Part shown: piece by piece, positions 9,836-20,894 of the stretch
Layout of the letters: each line of letters opens with the position of its first letter
Numbering within the stretch: the stretch's first letter is position 1
Assembly: GCF_030269765.1 (NCBI RefSeq)
Contig: NZ_BSTX01000001.1
Span: 1,433,370 to 1,497,369 of the forward strand
From: Actinorhabdospora filicis
Lineage (GTDB): Bacteria; Actinomycetota; Actinomycetes; Mycobacteriales; Micromonosporaceae
Length of the DNA: 64,000 bases
Reading direction: 5' to 3'
The notes under the pieces: model-generated
What the model saw: the letters and a program-made list of their open reading frames with translations, nothing else
Databases searched by the model: none
What the model was told of the DNA's origin: nothing
Position numbers and translations under genes: made by a program

Positions 9836-11900
9836 ACACCAGCCGGCACGCCTGCACGAACACCAGGGCCGCGCCGGCCATCGCGAAGACCATCAGCGGC
9901 AGCGCTGAGTCGTCGCGGGGCTTGTCGGCGCGCACGATGACCTGGCCGAGCCCGTCCTGGGCGGTGAGGGCCAGGACGCGGGTGTTGATGTCGGCGGTGG
10001 TGAACTCGCCGCCGCCGACCTCGCGGAAGGTGCCGTCCTCCAGCTGGACGGCGCATTCGCTGAGCCGCCCGAAGCCCTGCGCGCCGATGGGCGGCCCGAG
10101 GTGGCAGTTGGCCACGAAGACCACCTCGCGGCCCTCGGGTTCGGCGTAGGGGCGGCCACCGGCCTGGGAGGCGGCGGTGAGGCCGACGAGGACGAGGAAC
10201 GCCGCCGCGCAGGTCAGCGCGATGGCGCGCGCGCCGCGCCCGGCGACGGTGGTGGGCATCTCCACCGCGACGCGGGCCACGCGCGGCCGCGACGGCGCCG
10301 GGACGCGCGGCAGGCGCTCGCCGGGCGCCAGCGGGGCGATGGCCAGCACCCGCACGGCGGCGGCGCGCCCGGCGGGGTGCGGGGACGTCCGCAGCGCCGC
10401 GGCGAGGCGGTGCAGGTCGGGCACCGGGCGCCAGGTGTCGGTGCGGCCCTGGGTGAGCAGGATCGGGTAGCGCGTCCACCAGCCGTCCACGGGCACGTAG
10501 AGGACGGCGTTGCGGCGGACCATGCGCACCGACACGCGCGCGGCGTGCAGGTCGCCGACGCGGACACCGCGCGGCCCCTCGCAGACCACGCGGTGGCCGT
10601 CCAGCCACACGCGTGTGTGGTTGACCGCGACGTGGTGGCGCACGATCGCGCCGTGCGCGAGGTACAGCAGCGGCGGCAGCCCGAAGTTGAGGAACCCGGC
10701 GGCGTACCAGGCCCACCACGGCGGATTCGTCGACTGCGCCGCCGACAGCAGCAGCAGCGACGACCCGACCGGCCCGGCGAGGGCCAGCAGGATCGCCACC
10801 GGCGCCGCGGCCACCGCCGCGATCCGGCGGCCGGTGCTCCCGTGCCGGTGCGGCGGGTACTCCGCGAAGCGCGCCGAACGCGGCCCGGCCTCGGTGGGAC
10901 GCGGCGGCGAGGGCGTGTGCGAATCGGCGACGGGGTCGGCGGGCGCCTCGTGCGGGGCGAGCGGGCGGGGGCGCAGGTAGGCGTCCACGCCGTGCCGGAA
11001 CGGCTTGACCAGCAGCCGGTAGGCGCCGATGCCCAGCACGGTCGCCGACAGGAACATCAGCACGTCCACGACCGCCCCGGCGGTGACCGAGACCGTCCCG
11101 CCGCCCTCGATGAGGCGCCGCTGGTGGCGGTAGCCGTCCACCGCCAGCCAGTTCAGGGCGGCCCCGGCGGCCAGGAACACCACCGCCCACAAGGCCGCGC
11201 CCACACGGTCCCAGGGCCCGCGCGGGACCTGGTAGGGCACGCAGTCCTCGGCCGCGCGGCGGTCGTCCGGACGCGGACTGGCCGCCGGAACCAGCGCGCG
11301 GACGGCGCGCCCGGCGTCGCGGCCCTCGGGCTCGGGCGAGGCGGCGAGGGCGTCGGCGAGCGCGGTCAGGTCCTCGGCGCAGCGGACCTGCCCGACGCGC
11401 GGGTCGTCGAGGGCGACGGTCACCCGCCGGGACCCGGCGCGCACTCGCAGGAGGTGCCGGGGACCCTGCCGGGTGCGGGTGGCGGTGACGGTCACGTCGG
11501 GGGTGCGCAGGTCGGCGGCGGCGGGGCGCTCGCCCTCACCGGCGACGACGAGGTGGTGGCCGTCGATGGCGATGTCGGCTTCGATGCGCATGCGCGCGGC
11601 CCCGGTGAACAGCCAGAACGCGGCGGCGCCGAGGGTGGCGGCGCCCAGCGCGAGGAGCAGGACGGGGCGTCCCCAGGCGGGGTCCTCGCCGACGATGAGG
11701 TGGAGGGCGTAGGCGGACGGGGCGGCGACGAGTAAGAGGTACCCGGCCAGCCACAGGCTCCGCAGGCGCCCGATGCGCCGGTGCGCGCGGCGGCGGGCGG
11801 GGCCGCTGGGGAAGCGGCGCAGGTGGTGCGGCGCACCCCGTTCGTCCTTTGTGGACAGAGGGATGGCGCGGTCCCGGCGGGTGGCGGAGGTGGGGAGCAC
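9822..11900 (-). CDS. Large membrane protein with internal duplication, unknown function
   Basis: 692 residues; I do not recognise the family. Hydrophobic segments lie near 49-68, 79-99, 235-253, 273-296, 361-390, 397-418, 560-585 and 668-688. Between the second and third is a soluble domain (about 105-210), and between the sixth and seventh another (about 428-525). The two resemble each other: IDGHHLVVAGEG matches LDGHRVVCEGPRG, and DLTALADALAASPEPEGRDA matches DLHRLAAALRTSPHPAGRAA. The protein is therefore a tandem duplication of a unit of two helices, a soluble domain and two more helices. The C-terminal third has an extra segment with two Cys (ANCHLGPP, LSECAV). The start is a GTG at 11900; a later start is possible because the first 45 residues are basic and proline-rich. 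Confidence 0.7.
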   Translation of the reverse strand: MLPTSATRRDRAIPLSTKDERGAPHHLRRFPSGPARRRAHRRIGRLRSLWLAGYLLLVAAPSAYALHLIVGEDPAWGRPVLLLALGAATLGAAAFWLFTGAARMRIEADIAIDGHHLVVAGEGERPAAADLRTPDVTVTATRTRQGPRHLLRVRAGSRRVTVALDDPRVGQVRCAEDLTALADALAASPEPEGRDAGRAVRALVPAASPRPDDRRAAEDCVPYQVPRGPWDRVGAALWAVVFLAAGAALNWLAVDGYRHQRRLIEGGGTVSVTAGAVVDVLMFLSATVLGIGAYRLLVKPFRHGVDAYLRPRPLAPHEAPADPVADSHTPSPPRPTEAGPRSARFAEYPPHRHGSTGRRIAAVAAAPVAILLALAGPVGSSLLLLSAAQSTNPPWWAWYAAGFLNFGLPPLLYLAHGAIVRHHVAVNHTRVWLDGHRVVCEGPRGVRVGDLHAARVSVRMVRRNAVLYVPVDGWWTRYPILLTQGRTDTWRPVPDLHRLAAALRTSPHPAGRAAAVRVLAIAPLAPGERLPRVPAPSRPRVARVAVEMPTTVAGRGARAIALTCAAAFLVLVGLTAASQAGGRPYAEPEGREVVFVANCHLGPPIGAQGFGRLSECAVQLEDGTFREVGGGEFTTADINTRVLALTAQDGLGQVIVRADKPRDDSALPLMVFAMAGAALVFVQACRLVFRRP

Positions 11901-11953
11901 GGGGCAAAAGGATGCCAGGGTCCCATGATCGCCGTCAATGGGGTAGGGCGTGG

Positions 11954-11999
11954 AAAAAAGTGAAAGCCCGACCCCATCTCCTGGTTTCGGGCTTTCACT
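11954..11999 (-). terminator. Terminator of the guaB-guaB3 operon
   Basis: AGTGAAAGCCCGA (11959-11971) pairs perfectly with 11987-11999 around a 15-base loop. On the minus strand it ends in six T. It lies 22 bases after the guaB3 stop. Confidence 0.92.
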
Positions 12000-12021
12000 A
12001 CGGCTTCTTAACGAAACAGGG

Positions 12022-13146
12022 TCATAACGAGACCGTGAGCTCGACCTTCTGGAACTCCTTGACGTCGGAGTACCCGCACTTGGCCATCGACCGGCGCAGC
12101 GCGCCGAAGATGTTCTGCGCGCCGTTGGGGTCTTCGGCCGGGCCGTGCAGCACCCGCTCCATGTCGCCCTCGCGCTCGGGGAAGGGCTCCAGGTAGCGTC
12201 CGCGCGGCAGCTTCGGGTGGCTGGCCGCCGAGTGCCACCACGCGCCCCCGGCCGGTGCCTCCTCGCACTGGGCCAGCAGCTGGCCCAGCATCACCGAGTC
12301 GGCGCCGCAGGCGATGGCCTTGGCCACGTCACCGGCGGTCTCCAGGTCACCGTCGGCGATGAGGTGGACGTAGCGTCCACCGGTCTCGTCGAGGTAGTCG
12401 CGGCGGGCCGCGGCGGCGTCGGCGATGGCCGAGGCCATCGGGACGCTGATGCCCAGCTGCTCGCTGCTGGAGGAGCCCGCGCCCTGACCGATGCCCACGA
12501 TGACCCCGGCGGCGCCGGTGCGCATCAGGTGCAGTGCGGTCTGGTAGTTGGTGCAGCCGCCGACGATGACCGGCAGGTCCAGGTCGGCGATGAACTCCTT
12601 CAGGTTCAGCGGCTCGTCGTGGGCCGAGACGTGCTCGGCGGAGACGATGGTGCCCTGGATGATGAGGATGTCGATCCCCGCGTCCAGGATCACCGGCGCC
12701 AGCGCGAGGGTGTGCTGCGGCGACACCCGCACCGCCACGGTGACGTCGGCCTCCCGCAGCTGCTTGACCCGCGCGGTGATCAGCTCCGGCTTGATCGGCT
12801 CGGAGTAGACCTCCTGGAGCCGGCGGGTGGCCGCGTTGGTCGCGTGGTCCAGCGTGGCCAATTCCGCCAGGATCGGCTCGGGGTCCTCGTAACGGCACCA
12901 CAGGCCCTCGGCGTTCAAAGTGCCCAGACCGCCGAGCTGCCCGAGGCGGATCGCCGTGGCGGGGCTCATCGTCGCGTCGGACGGATGAGCCACGCACGGG
13001 ATCCCGAAGCGGTAGGCGTCCAGCTGCCAGTTGGTCGACACGTCATCGACGTCCCGGGTACGACGGCTCGGGACGATCGACACTTCGTAGAGGTGGTAGC
13101 CGCGGCGCGCGACCTTACCCACACCGATCTCCACGACATCCGGCAC
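12022..13146 (-). CDS. guaB3: GuaB3-family IMP dehydrogenase-related protein
   Basis: 374 residues, without CBS domains. The TIM-barrel nucleotide region is seen in VSIVPSRRTRD, the (M)RTGAAGVIVG strand and ARRDYLDETGGRYVH, all typical of the actinobacterial GuaB3 group; the end SMAKCGYSDVKEFQKVEL is also characteristic. The IMPDH active-site loop with its catalytic Cys (GAICTT in guaB here) is replaced by GIGQGAGSSSSEQLG, so ordinary IMP dehydrogenase chemistry is doubtful. The GTG at 13146 follows GGAGAAGG at good spacing. It starts 11 bases after guaB on the same strand, so the two form one operon closed by the terminator at 11954-11999. The precise reaction is unknown to me. Confidence 0.93.
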   Translation of the reverse strand: MPDVVEIGVGKVARRGYHLYEVSIVPSRRTRDVDDVSTNWQLDAYRFGIPCVAHPSDATMSPATAIRLGQLGGLGTLNAEGLWCRYEDPEPILAELATLDHATNAATRRLQEVYSEPIKPELITARVKQLREADVTVAVRVSPQHTLALAPVILDAGIDILIIQGTIVSAEHVSAHDEPLNLKEFIADLDLPVIVGGCTNYQTALHLMRTGAAGVIVGIGQGAGSSSSEQLGISVPMASAIADAAAARRDYLDETGGRYVHLIADGDLETAGDVAKAIACGADSVMLGQLLAQCEEAPAGGAWWHSAASHPKLPRGRYLEPFPEREGDMERVLHGPAEDPNGAQNIFGALRRSMAKCGYSDVKEFQKVELTVSL

Positions 13147-13157
13147 TGGACCTTCTC

Positions 13158-14735
<1,578 letters not shown>

Positions 14736-14793
14736 GGTGCCCGCAAATCGTGCGGACGCACACACTGTCCCCGCCCCGGGATACGGTGGTTAC

Positions 14794-15159
14794 GTGCAGG
14801 ATGAGCCACAGGACCCGTTCAGTGACGAGCCCGATGACGACGACGACCAGCTCGCGGCCGAGCCCCTGAGCGAGACCGAGCGCGCCGAGATCATCGAGGA
14901 CCTCACCAGCCTGGAGGTCTACCAGACCCTGCTGGAGCCCACCGGCGTCCGCGGCCTCGTCATCGAATGCCCCGACTGCCGCGAACCCCACTACTTCGAG
15001 TGGGGCCTGCTCAAATCGAACCTGCGCCACCTCCTGGAGAGCAACCGCCCGAGACTCCACGAACCCGCATACGACCCGGATCCCACGCAGTACGTGTCGT
15101 GGGATTACGCGCGGGGATATACCGATGGGGTCCAGGACGCCAGCGGCGTGGAGGAGTAG
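14794..15159 (+). CDS. DUF5319 family protein
   Basis: 121 residues, very acidic at the start (SDEPDDDDDQ), then a compact domain with ETERAEIIEDLTSLEVYQTLL, ECPDCREPHYFEWGLL and YARGYTDGVQDA. This belongs to the small actinobacterial family found next to guaB (for example Rv3412 beside guaB2 in Mycobacterium tuberculosis, from memory). One CPDC pair could bind metal if paired with another chain, but no second pair is present. The GTG at 14794 is chosen because relatives begin directly with DEPxDPF; an upstream ATG at 14737 would add 19 residues that run through the guaB promoter. Function unknown. Confidence 0.85.
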   Translation: MQDEPQDPFSDEPDDDDDQLAAEPLSETERAEIIEDLTSLEVYQTLLEPTGVRGLVIECPDCREPHYFEWGLLKSNLRHLLESNRPRLHEPAYDPDPTQYVSWDYARGYTDGVQDASGVEE

Positions 15160-15272
15160 GCGCGCAGCCGAGAGCACGCGTGCGCGCGCAAGAACTGAGC
15201 CGGGCGCAGTGACTGGCGGGCAACGGGGTCAAAAGCCGGGTGGGGTCGCGAGCTTGTTGTTTTAGACACGCA

Positions 15273-15338
15273 CCGAGACGGCCCGCAACCCGCACGACAA
15301 CACGGGCCCGCGCCCTGCTTGTGCGGGAGCTGTCTCGG
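15273..15338. other. Long-range inverted repeat, possible structured RNA
   Basis: CCGAGAC (15273-15279) pairs with GTCTCGG (15332-15338); inside it CCCGCA can pair with TGCGGG. The folded element would be 66 bases. It could be part of a 3' UTR or a small RNA; nothing in the sequence decides this. Confidence 0.25.
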
Positions 15339-15392
15339 GATAGGAGAGGATCCTCCCTCGGTCGGCCGGACGTGTCCTGGAACGAGGGTTCT

Positions 15393-15430
15393 CGGGGTGT
15401 CAAGACACGCTCTACCGTCTTGACACCCCG
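15393..15430. terminator. Strong hairpin, probable terminator
   Basis: CGGGGTGTCAAGAC (15393-15406) and its exact complement (15417-15430) form a 14-bp stem with a 10-base loop. No T run on either side. It may end transcription from the DUF5319 side or act in both directions. Confidence 0.5.
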
Positions 15431-15494
15431 GGGTTCATCGTTCACCGTCGCAAAGGCCGAACGCGGGTGGAGCCTCCCGAGAGAGGTCCGGCGT

Positions 15495-15513
15495 CCAGGG
15501 GCCGCACCCCTGG
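15495..15513. repeat. GTCCAGGGG-type hairpin
   Basis: CCAGGGG and CCCCTGG around a five-base loop, preceded by GT as in the units at 432-485. It looks like another member of the same REP-like family. Confidence 0.4.
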
Positions 15514-15803
15514 TCGGGTCCTAGGGCTGAAAGCCCAGGCCAGACGGCGACCGTCACTTAGCCGCAACGCCGTGGATACATAGCAGACCAACGATCCGCG
15601 GGGCGCCAAACAAGAAGCCCGACAAGCCCCAACAGGCGTCGGAAACAAACCCCACCCCAAGAAAAACGGCACCGGCGGTGGGTTCCGGTGCCGTCAGCTC
15701 AGTGCGTTACGCCTCCGCGTACCTGCCCGCGCCCCCTCCCCAAGACCGGCCCAAGGCCCCGGGCACCCCGAAGGCCCCCCGAAACCCAATCAACCCCGTC
15801 ATC

Positions 15804-15815
15804 TGTAGTACTACA
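15804..15815. promoter_or_regulatory. Palindromic operator candidate of the TetR gene
   Basis: TGTAGTACTACA is a perfect 12-base palindrome 48 bases before the TetR start codon, in a locally AT-richer patch that also contains GTACACCTACAGTAC. TetR proteins usually bind such dyads in their own promoters. Confidence 0.5.
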
Positions 15816-15863
15816 CCTGACGTACACCTACAGTACCCTGAACCCATACGAATCGGGGTGCCC

Positions 15864-16598
15864 ATGGAAAACCCGGCAAGACGCATCCAGATCGGCGAAG
15901 CCGCCGTCCACGTCATCGCCCGCGAGGGCTGCCGAGGCCTCACCCACCGCGCCGTCGACCGCGAAGCCGCCCTCCCCATCGGCACCACGATCAACTACCA
16001 CCGCACGCGCGAAGACCTCCTACTCGCCGCCGCGAAACACCTCATCGGCGCCCACGTCGTCGAAGTCGGCCTACGCCAAGTCTTCAAGACGACCAAGACG
16101 ACCAAGACGGCCGACACGGCCAACACGGCCAAGCCGCCCCAGACGGCCGACACGACCGACCCGGCCAACACGGCCGAGACGTCCGACACGCCCCAGCCGC
16201 CCCAGCCGCCCCAGACACCCCAACCACCCCCCCTAACCCCCCACCACGTCCAAGCCTTCTTCACCGAACTAGTCGCCGAAGCCCTGGGCCCCTACCGCTC
16301 CCAATACCTCGTCGCCTTCGAACTCCTCCTAGAAGGCGTCCGCCGCCCAAGACTCCAAGCCACCATGACCTCCCTCTACGCCGCCGAGGTCGAAGCCATG
16401 GCCGCCCTCTTCGCCGAAGCCGGTGCCACCGTCCCCCTCGACACCCTCCACCGCGCCAACGCCGCCGCCTACGGCCTCATCCACGGCCGCCTGACGGGCG
16501 TCCCGGAACTCACCGACGCCGACGTGCACCGCACCGTCGAGGAGATCGCCCACCGCGTCTGGGCCGAGCTGAAATCGAAGGAATCTACGCCCGAGTAG
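15864..16598 (+). CDS. TetR-family regulator with a repeat-encoded linker
   Basis: 244 residues. The N-terminal DNA-binding domain (1-60) has the TetR pattern: ARRIQIGEAAVHVIAREGCR, then GLTHRAVDREAALPIGTTINY and HRTREDLLLAA. The ligand domain resumes at about 127 (HHVQAFFTELVAEALGP) and runs to the end. Between them residues 75-126 are a low-complexity Thr/Lys/Asp/Ala/Pro/Gln stretch made of three-residue units such as KTTKTTKTADTANTAK, which family members lack. The ATG at 15864 starts just before the first helix; frames open upstream are non-coding in character. The palindrome at 15804-15815 is a candidate self-operator. No obvious target gene lies beside it. Confidence 0.8.
   Translation: MENPARRIQIGEAAVHVIAREGCRGLTHRAVDREAALPIGTTINYHRTREDLLLAAAKHLIGAHVVEVGLRQVFKTTKTTKTADTANTAKPPQTADTTDPANTAETSDTPQPPQPPQTPQPPPLTPHHVQAFFTELVAEALGPYRSQYLVAFELLLEGVRRPRLQATMTSLYAAEVEAMAALFAEAGATVPLDTLHRANAAAYGLIHGRLTGVPELTDADVHRTVEEIAHRVWAELKSKESTPE
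16086..16236 (+). repeat. Nine-base minisatellite inside the TetR gene
   Basis: Units close to AAGACGACC / GACACGGCC / CAGCCGCCC follow one another in frame for about 150 bases, ending in CAGCCGCCC copies. Because the period is a multiple of three, copy number can change without breaking the frame. It encodes residues 75-124 of the TetR protein. Confidence 0.85.
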
Positions 16599-16729
16599 AA
16601 AAATCTTGGCGGAAACTCCGGCATTTCCCACTAAATCACCATCAAATTCGGCAGATTGCAGCTGCAAAACCTCGTCATAACCCCGTGGCCCCACCCGTCA
16701 CACGCGCAAGACGAGAGAGGTGGGACACC

Positions 16730-17353
16730 ATGAGATCGGTCCTAGTGTGTGTTCGAACCCCCGCCGCCGCGCAGCGCATCAGCGCCTGCGCGAGCCGGAC
16801 GGGGGTGGCCCAGGCGGTGCGTACCGCCCTGTCATCCGCCGATGTCCATATGAGACTGCGTGAACGCCGAGCCGACGTCGTCCTCGCCGACGTCGCCCTC
16901 ACCCGGCCCGACCCGGTCTCCTTCACCAAGCAGGTCCTGGCCGTCGCGCCGGGCACCGGCGTCGTCCTCGTGGGCAACGCCGACCCCCGTATCGCCGCCC
17001 TCGCGGTGGCCGCCGGGGCGCGCGGCGTGATCCGCGCCGGACGCGAAGAGGAGGACCTCGTGGTCGCCCTCACCCAGGCGATCATGATGGTCTGCCCGCG
17101 TCCGAACGGGACGGTCCCGCGCCAGGTCGGCGCTGATCGGCCCGGCCCCCGCCGGGGCTCCGCCCTCACCGAGCGCGAGATGCAGGTCCTGCGGGGCATG
17201 AGCGAGGGCAAGAGCAACGGCGAGATCGGCCGCGACCTGTTCGTGTCCGAGGACACCGTCAAGACGCACGCCCGCCGCCTGTTCCGCAAGCTCGGTGCTC
17301 GGGACAGGGCTCACGCGGTCGCCGAGGCCTTCCGCTCCGGCCTCGTGAGCTGA
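16730..17353 (+). CDS. BldM-like response regulator with degenerate receiver
   Basis: 207 residues. The C-terminal LuxR-type helix-turn-helix (about 140-205) is very like Streptomyces BldM: LTEREMQVLRGMSEGKSN, GEIGRDLFVSEDTVKTHARR and LGARDRAHAVAEAF. The receiver domain (1-120) keeps the Asp of VVLADVALT, but the acidic pair after the first strand is VR (SVLVCVRTP) and the conserved Lys is missing (GVIRAGREEE), so normal phosphorylation is unlikely. The ATG at 16730 follows GAGAGAGGTGGG. In Streptomyces coelicolor bldM lies between groEL and guaB (from memory), as here, which supports orthology; there BldM controls development. I leave the symbol blank because the receiver diverges. Confidence 0.82.
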   Translation: MRSVLVCVRTPAAAQRISACASRTGVAQAVRTALSSADVHMRLRERRADVVLADVALTRPDPVSFTKQVLAVAPGTGVVLVGNADPRIAALAVAAGARGVIRAGREEEDLVVALTQAIMMVCPRPNGTVPRQVGADRPGPRRGSALTEREMQVLRGMSEGKSNGEIGRDLFVSEDTVKTHARRLFRKLGARDRAHAVAEAFRSGLVS

Positions 17354-17400
17354 CGACGTAAGACGCTTCCGGTGGTGGGAAACCGGAGGCACACACGGTC

Positions 17401-17432
17401 CCCGGCGGGCACTTTGGGCGGTGCCCGCCGGG
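17401..17432 (+). terminator. Terminator of the BldM-like gene
   Basis: CCCGGCGGGCAC and its exact complement form a 12-bp stem with an 8-base loop, 47 bases after the stop codon. No T run. Confidence 0.7.
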
Positions 17433-18064
17433 AAGACCGGACAGAGCGAGCACGGCGGTGCCGCCACCAGCGGCACCGCGACCGGGGAGATCGGCCGCGA
17501 CATCGGCGGTAGCCGACCGGCGGCGAATCAACACACGGACCCGCCACACCACACGCGGGAACCGGCGGACCGCGCCCTGACGCGGTCACACAGGGTGGGG
17601 ACGGCAGTACCCGGGGCGACGCCGCGATGGACCGACGAGGCGTCGCCCCGGTACGCGCCACCGTGAGCCGCGACGCGGCCCGGGACCTGGAGCGGCGGGG
17701 CAGGTGAGGACCGGGCCCCGCAGGACCGGCCCCGGCCCCGGACCGCGCGAGGGCCGCACGGCGAGTGCGCCGGGCCCGCCGAGGATGCGATCCGGGTAGG
17801 GCGAGCGCATGCCCGAGCGCCATGGAAAGAGGGCGAGCAGCCGGTCATCACACGCCGGCGAGCACGACGAACCCGGCCAGGCCGCGGGTGGCCCGGCTCG
17901 GTCACGCCACAGAGCCGCCCGCTCCCACACCCGCGGCCACCCTCGCCCCACGCAGCCGCACCCCATGGGGTCACACGCGGCGAGACGGAGTCGCGATGCC
18001 GCCGTCGAGGTCGGCCCACGCGCTCCACAGACCGAGGAGCCCGCACCCGCGCTCACCCCGACAC

Positions 18065-18327
18065 GGGGCCGGGGATGCGAGGTCGGGGTCGGGCCACGCC
18101 TCGCATGGCCCCACTCGGGGCGAGGTTCTCGCACGAGTCGGCCGGCCGGGGGCGCGGTGACGGTGGCGAGGACGGGCCGACGCGGGGTGGGGCGACGGGG
18201 CCGGGGATGCGAGGTCGGGGTCGGGCCACGCCTCGCATGGCCCCGCTCCGGGCGAGGCTCCCGCACAAGTCGGCCAGCCCAGGCGCGGAGACGGCGGCGA
18301 GGACGGGCCGACACGGAGTGGGGCGAC
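18065..18327. repeat. Two tandem copies of a ~132-base repeat
   Basis: Copy 1 is 18065-18196, copy 2 is 18197-18327. The first 48 bases are identical, the rest differ at scattered sites and by one indel. Each copy contains a hairpin with perfect ATGCGAGG/CCTCGCAT arms, and starts with four G runs (GGGG, GGGG, GGGG, GGG) within 29 bases, a pattern able to form a G-quadruplex. Confidence 0.9.
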
Positions 18328-18380
18328 GGGGCCGGACGGCGGGGCGGAGTGGCGGGGCGGGTGCACGCCGCAGACCTGCC

Positions 18381-18450
18381 CGCACGGGCCGCACGGGCCG
18401 CACGGGCCGCACGGGCTGCACTGGCTGCACTGGCTGCACTGGCTGCACTG
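18381..18450. repeat. Nine-base minisatellite
   Basis: Four exact copies of CGCACGGGC followed by 3.8 exact copies of TGCACTGGC. The second unit is the first with two C-to-T type changes, so a mutated copy was itself amplified. Confidence 0.95.
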
Positions 18451-18503
18451 CGAGATTCTCGCGCGGCGAGGCGAAGTCGAGTCGGTGAGCGAAGCAGGCA
18501 CCG

Positions 18504-18538
18504 CACCCACACCCACACCCACACCCACACCCACACCC
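18504..18538. repeat. Hexamer microsatellite (CACACC)n
   Basis: About six uninterrupted copies of the hexamer ACCCAC. Length variation between strains would be expected. Confidence 0.95.
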
Positions 18539-19056
18539 GGCGAGGTTCTCGCGCGGGTGGGATCGAGCTGAAGCCACACCCAGACCTGCCCTCACCCGCC
18601 CCACGCCGCTCCGAACCCGGCGAGGTCTCGCACCCACGAAGGCGAAATCGAGGCGGCCGGGTCGAGCGGTGAGACCGTGCACGCACAGACCTCCCACCCC
18701 GCACACGCATTCGGCGAGTGCCCGCAGCAGGGCGACAGGATGAAGGCCGAGGGGCCGGGGGTGAGGTCAAGGCCGTGGGATCGCGTACGCCCACCTCACC
18801 CCGCCGCACACCCGCACCCGGCGGCTGCTCTCAACGAGGCGACGGGATCAAGGCCGTGGGGCCGGGGCGGCGAGGTCGAGCCAAGAGGCCCGGGCTGCCG
18901 GTCCAGGCCGCACAATCGCGGCGGCGACACCACACTCCCCCTGCGAGCACGCCCGTCGGCTTCACACCCGCTCGGGTGGCCCGGCCTCCGGTCAGCGCCG
19001 CATCCGCGCCCGCTCGCGACAGGCGAGCGGGCAGGCGGTTCGGCTGACGCCGGGCA

Positions 19057-19094
19057 CGCGAAAGGGCCGGGACACAGGTCCCGGCCCTTTCGCG
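19057..19094 (-). terminator. Terminator of groES-groEL
   Basis: A perfect 17-bp stem (19057-19073 with 19078-19094) with a 4-base loop lies about 65 bases after the groEL stop. There is no long T run; its stability suggests strong termination in either direction. Confidence 0.85.
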
Positions 19095-19096
19095 TT

Positions 19097-19160
19097 CTAA
19101 CGTGCGTGCCCGCTAGTGCGAGTACCTGCTAGTGCGAGTGCCCGCTAGTGCGAGTACCCG

Positions 19161-19163
<3 letters not shown>
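19097..19163 (-). repeat. Sixteen-base repeats overlapping the groEL stop codon
   Basis: On the minus strand CGGGTACTCGCACTAG-like units follow the groEL stop, with TAG triplets exactly 16 bases apart at 19161, 19145, 19129, 19113 and (degenerate) 19097. Because 16 is not a multiple of three, stops occur in all three frames. The unit resembles the last groEL codons (GGGCACTCCCAC...CACTAG), so it probably arose from them. Confidence 0.9.

Positions 19164-20894
<1,731 letters not shown>

Larger units (their letters stand above)
15160..15863. other. Intergenic region with several hairpins, no gene seen
   Basis: 704 bases between DUF5319 and the TetR gene. It holds three separate inverted repeats (15273-15338, 15393-15430 and 15495-15513) and the TetR operator at 15804-15815. 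Open frames here are arginine- or proline-rich with no family resemblance, so I do not call any as genes. Confidence 0.6.
17433..19056. other. Repeat-rich region of about 1.6 kb without a credible gene
   Basis: Several long open frames cross this stretch on both strands, but their translations are Arg/Pro/Ala/His runs that simply follow the repeats, and no ribosome site or family motif supports them. The DNA contains a 132-base tandem duplication (18065-18327), a 9-base minisatellite (18381-18450), a hexamer run (18504-18538) and scattered GCGAGGTTCTCGC-like words. In Streptomyces this part of the chromosome carries whiD and a sigma-factor gene near bldM (from memory); no WhiB-type Cys pattern is present here. 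Confidence 0.65.

Noticed and set aside
17586-18809. Long open frames on both strands (up to 407 codons) in the repeat region
   Set aside because: Translations are Arg/Pro/Ala and Val-Trp or His-Thr runs dictated by the repeats; no ribosome site, no family motif, and frames on both strands stay open because of extreme GC content.
15160-19160. A CRISPR array or integron in the repeat-rich stretch
   Set aside because: Repeats are directly adjacent without unique spacers, and there are no cas or integrase genes.
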